In this document: in pieces, positions 29,533 to 39,485 of the stretch
Numbering within the stretch: the first letter of the stretch is position 1
How the letters are laid out: each line of letters begins with the position of its first letter
Assembly: GCA_003254885.1 (NCBI GenBank)
Contig: QANT01000952.1
Location: 62,001 to 126,000, forward strand
DNA length: 64,000 bases
Direction of reading: 5' to 3'
From: Purshia tridentata
Taxonomy: Eukaryota; Streptophyta; Magnoliopsida; Rosales; Rosaceae
Position numbers and translations under genes: made by a program
Notes under the pieces: model-generated
What the model saw: only the letters and a program-made list of their open reading frames with translations
What the model was told of the DNA's origin: nothing
The model's database searches: none

Positions 29533-29909
29533 AAGCTTTAATAACCAAACAAAGCAAAATAAGCGGCCATAATGCCAGTCAATAGAGCCTTTTTTGTACT
29601 CAAATTCTTATTCAGTAACAAGACTAAGAAAAGGTTTATTTTCTACCATCGGAATGATATTGACTAGGTTTTTTTTTTTTTTTCAATTGTCTTTTACTTA
29701 CCATTATAATTTTAGTTCTTTGTTAATATTGTATATTTGTAATTGTAGCTATTTATTAAAATTTTATGAAGTTCACTAAGTTACTATATCTGATTTACAA
29801 TTGTTGCGTAAACCAGTTGTATGCATCTCAATTTGATCCTCCTCTCTCAAATGGCTCAATGTATGCATTGATTAAAAAAAAGGTACCATCCGATTTTAAG
29901 AGAAAAAAA

Positions 29910-30486
29910 ATTGTGTAGCTATTTTCATAAATTTTGCGTGTAATTACTTACAAAGGAGTGTTTGGACGCTTCCCCATGGATAAAAACACTCGTTGAAAAT
30001 CGGTAAGTATCCGTAGTTGAACTGTTGAATTAATTAATTATCAAAAAAAGGTTTATTGATTGGATCCTTTTTTGTTGAGAGAGTGTCCTCCAAGTCAATT
30101 ATTGATTTGGCTGATCGAAGAGGACAAATTAACATGGAAAAGACTTGGGAACGAGAAGAAGACCCATATTTACATATAGCCAATACAAACTTGGTAAAGT
30201 CAGTTGTACATGCCTCACTCTCAGAGTCAGAGTCTCAGATTTTCATTACATTCTTACCAGCTATAGTTTCTGCCACTCAGTCTTAATTCGTTTTGTCCAA
30301 ATTAATGCCTCCTTGTCCTTGCTAGTTTGACACATCGAGGTATAAGCTTTCAACAATCTTTCTCTCTCTCTCTCTCTCACACACACACACTTGGAGACCC
30401 AAAATTTGCAGAACTGTGTGTAGTTTAAGAAGCTCATTGGATCAAATATTAATTAGCAGCTCAAATCATAAAATATATATATAGGC
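29910..30486 (+). promoter_or_regulatory. Promoter/5' leader of the CNGC 5' half gene
   Basis: Upstream block shared with the orphan at 11170-11660, including TTGGGAACGAGAAGA (about 30145), TTTTGTCCAAATTAATGCCT (about 30292), the (CT)n tract with (CA)n at about 30361-30390, and AAGAAGCTCATTGGATC just before the ATG. Confidence 0.5.
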
Positions 30487-32011
30487 ATGGGAGACTCCGC
30501 AGCACTAACTGTATTTGTGAATAACCCCCCGGAAGAGTTGCACAGGAAAAAATATTCGAAACTGTGGACACTAGTCAGGTAAGTTTCTTAATTTAGGTTA
30601 AGAGTTAAGATAATTCTCAATTAGATCAGGTGGTTTTGAGTACTAATCAAGTATTTTTTTCTTTTTAATTATTCAAACTTTGTGTCATTAATTTTATATT
30701 TTGTACAAAGCCGAAATACTTTTCGTATTGATTCATCGATAGCTTGGCAATATAATTTTTAAAAATTAATTGTGATTGCATATTTAGTTACAATTTTTTG
30801 ACTAGGTAAGAATGTCAATGTTTTTATTTATATACGAAATTAAAGTTTTTTTATAAATTTTTTCATTTATGTGAGAATTTTTCAATTGTAGAATTAATCC
30901 TTATAAGTGATCCATCGACGACAAAAAAAAATCGTTTCGTATAATATTATAGTAAATTACATTTAAATTAATAAGTTTTGCTGAAAGAATTTTGACATTT
31001 GTCAACCTTTTAGTTTCTTTTTTTATAAGTGTTTTTTTAACCTCCATTATTATTATTTTTTACTTTAGCCTTCTCTAATGTTTATTCATTCTTATGGGTT
31101 CAATTTATATGTTTCTTTTAGAGTCTTGTTCAGTGTTGTACACCATTGGAGATCAGTCATTAAAGAGCCAACATCAAAATCGACATCAACAGTGAAACGA
31201 ATCTTTTCAATGTGGAAAATGATATATACACTTTCATGTGTCCTCGCTGTCTCACTTGATCCTTTGTTCTTTTTCATTCCTATAACAAACGAGGATAACA
31301 AATGTTTTATGCTGAACAAAGAGTTAAAGACAGCTGCTATTGTTTTACGATCGATCACAGATATCTGTTATATTGTCGACATTATCTTTCGGATTTGCAT
31401 GAGACTAGCAGCTGTGACGTCTAATACGAGTTTGTGGTCAAACATTCTTATTAACATTTTAGCTCTTCTTCCCATTCCACAGGTAACCAATCTTTTGTCG
31501 AGTAATATATATAACTTGTTCTCTTATACAACAATGATGACACGTAAGATGGTATAAGAAATGTAGTATCAAAATGTAGTAAAAATAGTATTAATATTGT
31601 TTCCCATAATATCTTTATTTTTTAGGACATGTCAATATCTGAATTAAATCTTTATTTGGTATATATAGTTGATTAGATCTAAATGTTGAGTAATGTATTC
31701 AGGTAACCATTATCTTTTTCTTTTCAAAAATGAGAATCTCGGGATCTTATGCATGGACGTTGTTGAACTCTCTTGTTATATTCCAATATGTGCCACGAGT
31801 TCTTCGTATCTACCTATCACTGAACAAACTTGGTAGACGGATTGAAGTATGGGTCTATGTTATATCCAGTTTCTTTCAAATCATTCTTGCTAGTCATGTA
31901 AGTTTCAATCTTACCTTTATTTATTAAAGTTAGCTTTAGATTAATGTTACAAATGGTCAGTTAGTTAGATAATTTTAGCAAAATGGATTCTTAAAAAATA
32001 TATATATATAT

Positions 32012-32548
32012 AGCAAGGGTCCAGTGTAGAATTTCCACATACTTCTAATTTGTGGGATCCCCCTTATAGGGCCCACACGAATTGTTTTGTATCGATCCAA
32101 ACCGTTCATTTTTTACATCTTCATTGATTAATCATCCTTGCTGTATACAGACATCTTCTAGTGTGGGATCCCACATTTAAGTTTAAATGTGGGATCCCTC
32201 ATGGGCCTACTCCACATTGTATTTCGATAATTGGAACCATCTACTTTTTTGGTCTCCATTGAAGGATCGTGCTTGCAAAAAATTAGATTAATCGAAGTCC
32301 ATTTGACCATTGATTAATTTATCACAATTTCAAGTGTTTATCGAAATATTTTGTTCGTCTATTTATTTGATCAAGGTTTGATAGCTTAATGGTTTCCGAT
32401 TTGCTTAATTTTTTAGAAGAATGATCTTTAAATGTATATCTAGAAAATAGATGGTTCGAATTGTTTTATATACCCTATAGAATGGGCTCTAATGAAAAAT
32501 CTCATAAATATGAGATCTCACAGTTAAAAGGGCCTGTTGTATATATAT
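32012..32548. mobile_element. Composite fold-back element in CNGC intron 3
   Basis: Begins AGCAAGGGTCCAGTGTAGAA and shares TTCTAATTTGTGGGATCC, the CGTTCATTTTTTACATCTTC stretch and the TTTATTTGATCAA block with its neighbour at 32549-32950. It also contains a GTGGGATCCCTCATGGGCC segment like the element at 55027. It looks like one family member interrupted by, or recombined with, a second type. Confidence 0.6.
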
Positions 32549-32950
32549 AGCAAGGCTTCATTGTGGAATTCCCACAAACTTCTAATTTGTGGAATCCCCT
32601 TTGTGGGGCCCACACGAGTTGTTTTGTATCGATCCGAACCGTTCATTTTTTACATCTTCATCAATTGATCATCCTTACAAAAAGTAGCCAAATCAGAAAT
32701 CATATACCTATCTAACTTTGATCAAACAAGTGGACGAACCAAATATTTTCGAGAAAACCGTCTATTTATTTGATCAAAGTTAGATAGGCAAATGATTTCC
32801 GATTTGATTAATTTTTTGCAAAGATAATCAATCAATGAAAATGTAATAAATGAACGGTTCGGATAGATACAAAACGACTTGTGTGGAGCCCACAAAAGGA
32901 ATCCCACAAATTAGAAGTTTGTGAGAATCCCACAATAGAGCTTTATTCTA
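32549..32950. mobile_element. About 400 bp fold-back MITE with arms of nearly 200 bp
   Basis: The two halves are inverted copies. The left arm has ACTTCTAATTTGTGGAATCC, GATCCGAACCGTTCATT and CCTATCTAACTTTGATCAAA; the right arm read inverted gives ACTTCTAATTTGTGGGATTC, TATCCGAACCGTTCATTTAT and CCTATCTAACTTTGATCAAA. The loop is only about 20-30 bp (around 32740-32760). Transcribed, it would form a very long hairpin. Confidence 0.8.
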
Positions 32951-33379
32951 TATATATATAGAATAAAGACGATCCTTTAATGGAGACCTAAAAATTAGAC
33001 AATTCTGATCATCAAAAAATAATGTAAAATGGGTTTGTATAGAATAGACATATATATTCTATAATTTATTTGATTATTTGATTGATCACTTAGGTACTTG
33101 GAGCCTTTTGGTACTTTTTAGCTATTCAACGGGAGATAACTTGCTGGAAATATGCATGTCGAAGTCAAAGTTGGTGTGAGCCTAGTGCTTTTCGTTGTGA
33201 TAACCGTACATTTACAAATGAGAAACTAGTAGCAAGTGTACTTATGGAACCTTAATTAAGCTTGGCATTTTGTGTATACTCAATATTTATGTTAATGGTA
33301 ATTAAATGATATATTTTATCTTCATTGTTCCTTTTCTTTTGCATGTAATTACTCTTGATATCAACCAAAAGATATTGCC

Positions 33380-33705
33380 ACCGAATGACATTTAGAACTT
33401 TCCATAGCACTTTATAGAAGCCATATAAAACAACAATGACAAATTTTAAATCGTATTAAAAGAATACAATGGCATTCCAAAAATGCTATAGAATGAAATA
33501 ATAGCATTTTTAAAACGCTATAGATAAATAGAATTATAGCGTTTTAAAACGCTATAAAAGAGTAAACATTTAATAGCGTTTCAAAAACGCTATTATATAG
33601 CGTTGGTTTTCCATAGCGTTGGCTGAGATAGCGTTTTCAGTATCGCTATTATATGGTTTTTATAGCGTTTTTTGAGTGCTATGGAAGTCAATTTATGTTC
33701 TAGTG
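33380..33705. mobile_element. Terminal part of a CACTA (En/Spm) transposon
   Basis: A dense array of short motifs, ATAGCGTTTT and its complement AAAACGCTAT, runs from about 33500 to 33675 and ends at CTAGTG (TAGTG at 33701-33705). That is the inverse of the CACTA terminus: read inverted the end is CACTAGAACATAAATTGAC. Subterminal repeats of this sort are the hallmark of the superfamily. The opposite CACTA end and a transposase are not visible, so this is an end fragment or a deleted copy. Confidence 0.65.
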
Positions 33706-34949
33706 TATCTATATTCTCTAGAACCTGCAATATATATCATAAACNTATATCATGAACCTATAATCTATATTATCTATAAAAAAAAAAAAAAAAACTTGAT
33801 TATTTGCAACTATAATGTTCTCTGTGATAACCATGATAACCAAATAAGCCAAATAAAAGAAAATGAAGAACAGAGAAGAAGATGAAGCTACGAAATAGAG
33901 AGAAAAGTAATTCTTTATTATTTGAGAGAATGATCGGCTTACAGAAGAATGGGCTTTAACAGCCTTTTATACAAGTAAACAATCAACTAAAATCAAAACA
34001 AACCCTGCGTCAACAACTTGCCATTCAATTCATATTTGGGTTTTTTTAATAAGAAAAACAGGTGTAAGTTAGTGATTGGTCCATATTAATTTTTGAGGAC
34101 GGGTCCTCAAAGTTGAGGACCCAAGCATTATCCGTATATATATACATATATATATATATATATTATAATAGAGTGCTTCTCTCATGCACAATAAAAGATG
34201 TAGAATAAGTGTAGAACAAGAAGATGCAGGAGGGGCCCACTGATCAGTGCATGAGGGGCCTACCGATTGGTGTGAGAGAGTCTACTTTTTGTTTGTAAAT
34301 TCTCTTCTGCAGGAGAGAAAAATCCTATATATACATATGAAATTATTGAACTGCAAATTGCAGATGTACGCATACATCCAACAAAATAACACATATATTG
34401 GACTCATTCACACCTGAATCAGTCTATATATACAGAGTAATATTCATTAATATATGATAAGATTGTTAATCTCTACCACACATGGGTCAACTCTAATCAA
34501 TATATGTATATGTATCTATATATATAGTAATATTTTCTTGCAAAATAGTTTGGTAACATAACAATTTATATGGTCAAATTGTGAATCTAGATAACTAATT
34601 AAGTTGACTCTTGAATAGATAGTTCAGATTTATAGTATGAAGACGAAAGAACATTACCATGTACGTACATATAATCAATCTTATTTGGTTTGAGTAGATT
34701 TTTTTACAATTGTTTTGGTTGATCATATATGTTTTGGGAGAACTATATATGGATCGTTAACTATGATTCTAAGTGATTAGGGGATAAAAAATGATTTATG
34801 TCTATTGCAAGTGGCTATAGTTTGAGTGTCGGAGGAACAAAGGACAATAGGTTTATATTGATTGTAATATAGGGTTGGTTTAAGATATATAGGTTCATAT
34901 TTCAGTTTTTCAATAATAATTTAAACTCTGTCAACCTCTAAACTAAATA
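33706..34949. other. Intergenic, AT-rich with simple repeats
   Basis: No gene seen. Contains one N at 33745, a (TA)-rich tract at about 34135-34165, and a GAGGACGGGTCCTCAAAGTT hairpin (about 34095) shared with 29410-29440. A segment near 34190-34280 with two GGGGCC(C/T)AC motifs looks repeat-like. Confidence 0.4.
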
Positions 34950-35640
34950 TGTTTTCACTTGTAGAAGCATCACTTGCAAGGTAGGGAAGGGGCCACAAAG
35001 GACCCTCCATTTAGATGTTCGATCTTCAAATTACATACAAGTGAAAACCTAGCTAACTCATGAGACACTCTATTTTTACGCTGAAATTGACATTACTGCA
35101 ACTCCATTGCTGAGCTTTCACCAAATCAACCAAATCCTCAAGTGCATCCATAAAAGACTTCTTCCGCATTCAGCATGTAGATCACATCTTGGGTGTAACA
35201 AGGGCGTCATATTTCGACTATAAATTATGGAAAACCTCTTTTGCAAAATGTATTCCTTCGCCTGGGTGCAACACCAACCCCTCGGTGCATGTTCCTTCCT
35301 TAAGTTGCATCTACATTTGATCTTAAAGAACAAACCCAGGAGGATGCTCCCACTTTTTTAATGACAAAGCCTGCTGATGTAACACCAGTCCGCTGCTTGA
35401 AGCTTTCCCATTGAAGGTAGAATTCCTGTCATTCCAGATAGCCCAACACAGATGGGCACACATTTTCTGAGAGAGAGACATGCAAACCTGAGCCAGAAAA
35501 TCTGCAAAGATTCCCCCTTACATGCAAGAGAATAGTTTCTGCAATAAGTCCAGAAAACAAGAAGGTGAAAAGACTTGCACAGATCTGAAATACACATAAC
35601 TTGAACTAGTTAACCAATTATTTGGGTTTCTTTTTTGTTG
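34950..35640 (-). mobile_element. Degenerate LINE RNase H-like remnant, copy 1
   Basis: A minus-strand frame between about 35520 and 35320 reads FADFLAQVCMSLSQ, then AIWNDRNSTFNGKASS and VLHQQALSLKKWEHPPGF. The IWNDRN and FADFLAQ pattern is that of the RNase H-like domain encoded at the end of plant LINE-type elements. The rest is too degraded to read. It lies directly downstream of the first Sec14 gene, and matching remnants follow the other two Sec14 genes. Confidence 0.6.
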
Positions 35641-35665
35641 TTGTTCAGAAGCAACTATTTGGTAT

Positions 35666-38600
35666 TTAGTCACATACAAACTTCCTTTTCTTCTTCTTCT
35701 TGTCAAGGCGGGCTAGAAGCTCCTGCTGTCGAACAAGGGCATCCTCAAGTTCCTGCAAAAATGACACAAAAAGATGTACATGACTACATTTCGTTTTCAC
35801 AAGATTTAGATTTCCCTTTTCTGGGGTTCTTTTTCTCTTCTGTATGCGAACTTCAATAACAGAATTCAAGTATACCAAGATGATCGATTACCTTCTTGGT
35901 TGCTGATAGCTCTTGTTCCAAGGCATTGACTCGGTTGAGAGCAGCATTGAACATTTCCTCTTTCTTAGGTGGAATGACTGCTGGTTTCCTGCTGAGAACA
36001 TATGCTTTCTCCTCCATTTCAGCCACACGCATTATCAAGGTCATGTAGTCATTGCTGGAGATGGCAGGTGCAGGCAACTGGTTGCCTTTAATCATCATTC
36101 CATCATAGTCACCAGAGCTTCCAGACAGGGCAGCGTCATGAGTTAGTTTCTTTGGCATGTTTTGTGTAAACCGGACCATGGCGATAATACTCATGACAAA
36201 GGCAATGATTCTAGAAACAAAGTGATTGCTTAGTCCTTCAAGATCTTTGCAAGCATCATGCACGGGAATGCTATCTTGAGCTGTGGAGGAGAAATATATT
36301 CAATTCAGTTTCAAGATTTGCAAGAATAAGCATTATATTGATTAGATTATATCTTCAGTAAGAAAACATTTACCATATTGAGCTGATTTAGGCCAAGTTT
36401 CATTCACAGCCTTGTCAACCATTGGAGTCAAGTTGTCAAACCCACAGGCTGTATTGCCCTTTTTGGTAATTGGAAACTGCAAAAGATGAAGCAAATGAGC
36501 ACATAAAATGATAAAGGCACAGACGACATAGAAGCATATGGACTATTTTTGAAAGGGGTCGTAAACCTGATTTCAGGTTCATATGAAAAAAGAAAATGAA
36601 GTTGCAAATAGCCACTCCCTTATGAGTTAGAAAAAGTTTGTAGTATGCTGATAGGGTATCAAAGAAAATAAAGGTATCACAGAATTCTCATTCAGTCACA
36701 ATTGCCAATTGTGGATGGAGGTCAGCCAAACTTACTTCTTTTAGAACAGGAAAGAGTTTTGGATGCTCCACTTGACATTGCACATCACCCTCTGGAACAG
36801 TTTTTGAGTTGAGAGAATCACATCTCTTAATGTGGTAGTATACAAAAAGAAAATAGCAACCGAAAAAGTCAGGCCATTGATATTTATAAAAACATAGACA
36901 AGCCAATTCGAAGAGAGGCCATAAACAAAAATAATGATGGCAAACATGGGCCAAGGTCTGAGTACCTTTGAGCATACCTTCTCATCTCCAGAGATTGTCT
37001 TCTTGTTAATTCCTGACAAGGTTCTCTTTGTGCATTTGGCCTCGTCATTCTGAACAGCCTCATCATTCTGAACAATCTAGCTCATCAAAATAACAGATTT
37101 CATGATCTTTTGTTCACATTAGACTATGAAGGATAGATTGAAGATGTTACAATTAAAGAGAGATCGATTTTTTTTGCCATTGAAGAAAAATCAATTAGTA
37201 GTAAATCACCTTCATTATTTCTGGATCATTCCATGGTCCCTTATCAGAGCGCATACAACCACCCTTATCAGCACAAGTACAAGTACCACCCAAGAACTCT
37301 GGAAGCTCGCTGGAACAGTATAAGGACGACATGTTATGACAGAAATTTGAGGTTAAAACTATTTCGTTACTAAGCAAATATATAAGCATATCACCATATA
37401 ATGTGAATCAGGAAGCTTGCTAGGCTTAGCTTGAACTAGATATAGACCATGAGATGTAAAGGAAGATGAAGAATTGAATTGAAGAAAATATGATTTTCCA
37501 AGAAGGATACTTACCTAGCATCAATTATTTCGAGAAGCTTGCTCTGGTAACTGTTTCCCAGAACCTGATGCATAATCATCAACTCGTTTAGCACCATTAC
37601 TATATCAAAATCTTAAATTAGCACTAGTTCAATGAAAACAAAAGAAAAAGCTTACATTGATTTTTGCAGTGGTCTTGGGATCAAGGAAAGATTTAACAGT
37701 GTTCCATAAGAGCCTAAATCCAGAACCAGCATTGATGATGAACATGCGGTTCAGGGTCTACAGTAAACAAAAGATTCTATCAGCACCATAAAATACAAAA
37801 CCTACATTTTAAGCTTTGGAAACAAACCAAGAAGCTGGTCACACATTAACTTGAAATCATAGAGTTTAACAGGATACCTCAGGATAATTGTCACTATCAA
37901 TCTTTTGAAGGCACTGGATAAGTTCCCTTGCAGATTTGTTGAAATTTTTAAACCCCTGCACGCCCAGTGAACCAACAATTATAACTTTTTTGGCATTCAA
38001 CTAACAATTACCTCATTTAAAATTAAAATACATGCAAAGGGCAGCATGAAATTATCTCAAAAAAAATTACAATAAATAACCATGATGTTTAGCATCCCAC
38101 TGATTGCATATACCCAGTAGAAGATCTCCAAAATTTAGTTAAATCCTGAACGTACTGAACTTAACGAACATTTTGTCTACAATATAATTGGGTATCTTCA
38201 ATTGGCTTGGATTAAGAAAAAATTTTCACATACCACTCCTTGTACATCCAAAATGGTGGTGCTCTGATCAATGTGCTTCTTTGCAGCAATGGAACAGGCA
38301 GGAAATTTAAACACAAAGGTCCTCTCAAACTCCCGTATGTGATACTTCACATATCTGTCCATTGTTGTCACTTGCATCAGCTTGGTAGAATTGACTTGAC
38401 CAAGTCTTTCAATGTAGACAGGTCGTCCATCCTTATCAACTCCATGATGGCCTTGCGGATAGTATGTCAAGACTTCATCAATTTCCTTGTACTCAAAGTC
38501 CTTAAACAACCAAAGAAAAAAAGTTCAGACACATGGATAGTAGCTTGTCAAAGTAGAAGATCACGACTATATGCCAAGTTCAACAGAAGCATTAAAGAAT

Positions 38601-39485
38601 ACCTCCATAATGGTGTTAGCACCAAATTCCTTCCTCCACTGGAGCATATCAGCCCACATTTGCCTTGTTTTCTCAATGTCAAATTTCCTGGCCTTTAAAA
38701 ATCTGTACCATCATACATGAACAATCTAGTCATTTATTTAGATAACAGCAACTCAACTCAGCCACATCTAATCTTTAATGCCAATCAAACAGGCAATAAC
38801 TAACCTTAGCATCATATGATTATCATCATGTTTTGCTGGCAGTAGTTCTTCCAAGATAAGTGCTTGGCGAAACGCCTTCACTGCCTGTAACTCCTCTGTA
38901 CCAAAGTCATCCACAATAGACATAGACATTACCCTACTGCTCCTTCGACCCCTCATTTTCATGGAATGCCTAAACTTGGTGGAGGCATTGATTGCCTTCT
39001 TTTTAAGAGACCCAAGCCTTGTGTTTTTCCTCTCTTCCTCAGAGTTTTCTTCAAGAACTGCACAGAATAATGAAAAAAAAAAAAAAAAGAGAGACTCAAA
39101 AACACTTTTTTTTTTGCCGGTTAAACATAAGGCTAAATATATTTTTCTCCTAGACATTGCCAAATGAAAATGCAGCCTAGTGAACAAAATTATTACAATT
39201 CTCACAGAAAACAGAAATGTGATTAGAAATGAAGGAAACCCGACTAATATGGTTCTGACAAATCAAACAACCAAATTTGTAAACCAGGAATGTAATGCCT
39301 AAACCCATAAAGTAAAACTCACCCAGCTGCATTGAGCTTGATTAGAGAAAAATTTGAACTTTTTATCTTGGTCATTATAAAATCAAATTTCAGAAAAACC
39401 CCATCAATCCTCAAATATGGGATTGTTATCACTTACCAGGTTTAAGGTTTCGGTCAAGAGAGCCTGAAATGCGATCACCTACCAT
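35666..39485 (-). CDS. SFH: Sec14-like phosphatidylinositol transfer protein with nodulin tail, copy 1, intact
   Basis: Exchanges phosphatidylinositol and phosphatidylcholine between membranes and supports phosphoinositide signalling in plants. Exons: 39485-39437, 39057-38805, 38702-38603, 38500-38234, 37955-37878, 37757-37656, 37564-37515, 37309-37210, 37076-36966, 36825-36736, 36476-36374, 36280-35892, 35752-35666. The total is 1779 nt in one frame, 592 residues. CRAL-TRIO N-terminal helices ([20 protein letters not shown]) lead into the Sec14 lipid-binding domain ([55 protein letters not shown]). The tail has a hydrophobic helix ([13 protein letters not shown]), a coiled coil ([12 protein letters not shown]) and a lysine-rich end, as in SFH proteins with a nodulin domain. 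The start ATG follows a probable 5'UTR intron. It is the most complete of three tandem copies. Confidence 0.92.

Larger units (their letters stand above)
27002..29909. other. Intergenic region with repeats
   Basis: No gene seen over 2.9 kb; open frames are short, AT-rich or pyrimidine-rich (27960-28050). About 28390-28640 carries an imperfect inverted repeat built on ATGGTCGACAAGTGGTCGAC-like arms. A tandem duplication occupies about 29300-29532. The CNGC promoter-like block begins near 29910. Confidence 0.45.
30487..33255 (+). pseudogene. Truncated CNGC gene (5' half only)
   Basis: Exons 30487-30578, 31122-31482, 31703-31897 and 33094-33255 match exons 1-4 of the intact CNGC. The frame is open for about 270 residues, covering the N-terminus, S1-S4 (for example YTLSCVLAVSLDPLFFFIP) and the S5 start (VLGAFWYFLAIQREITCW). 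It then diverges after CDNRTFTNEKL and stops at 33253. The pore, S6, C-linker, nucleotide-binding domain and IQ region are all absent. Intron 3 holds two fold-back elements. A CACTA-type transposon end lies about 450 bp downstream, so the 3' half may have been lost with that insertion. A short membrane protein could still be made, but it could not form a channel. Confidence 0.82.

Noticed and set aside
38240-38698. Plus-strand open frame of 152 codons (and similar ones at 45726 and 52787)
   Set aside because: Antisense shadows of the conserved Sec14 exon 4 on the minus strand, repeated in each copy because the exon itself is conserved.
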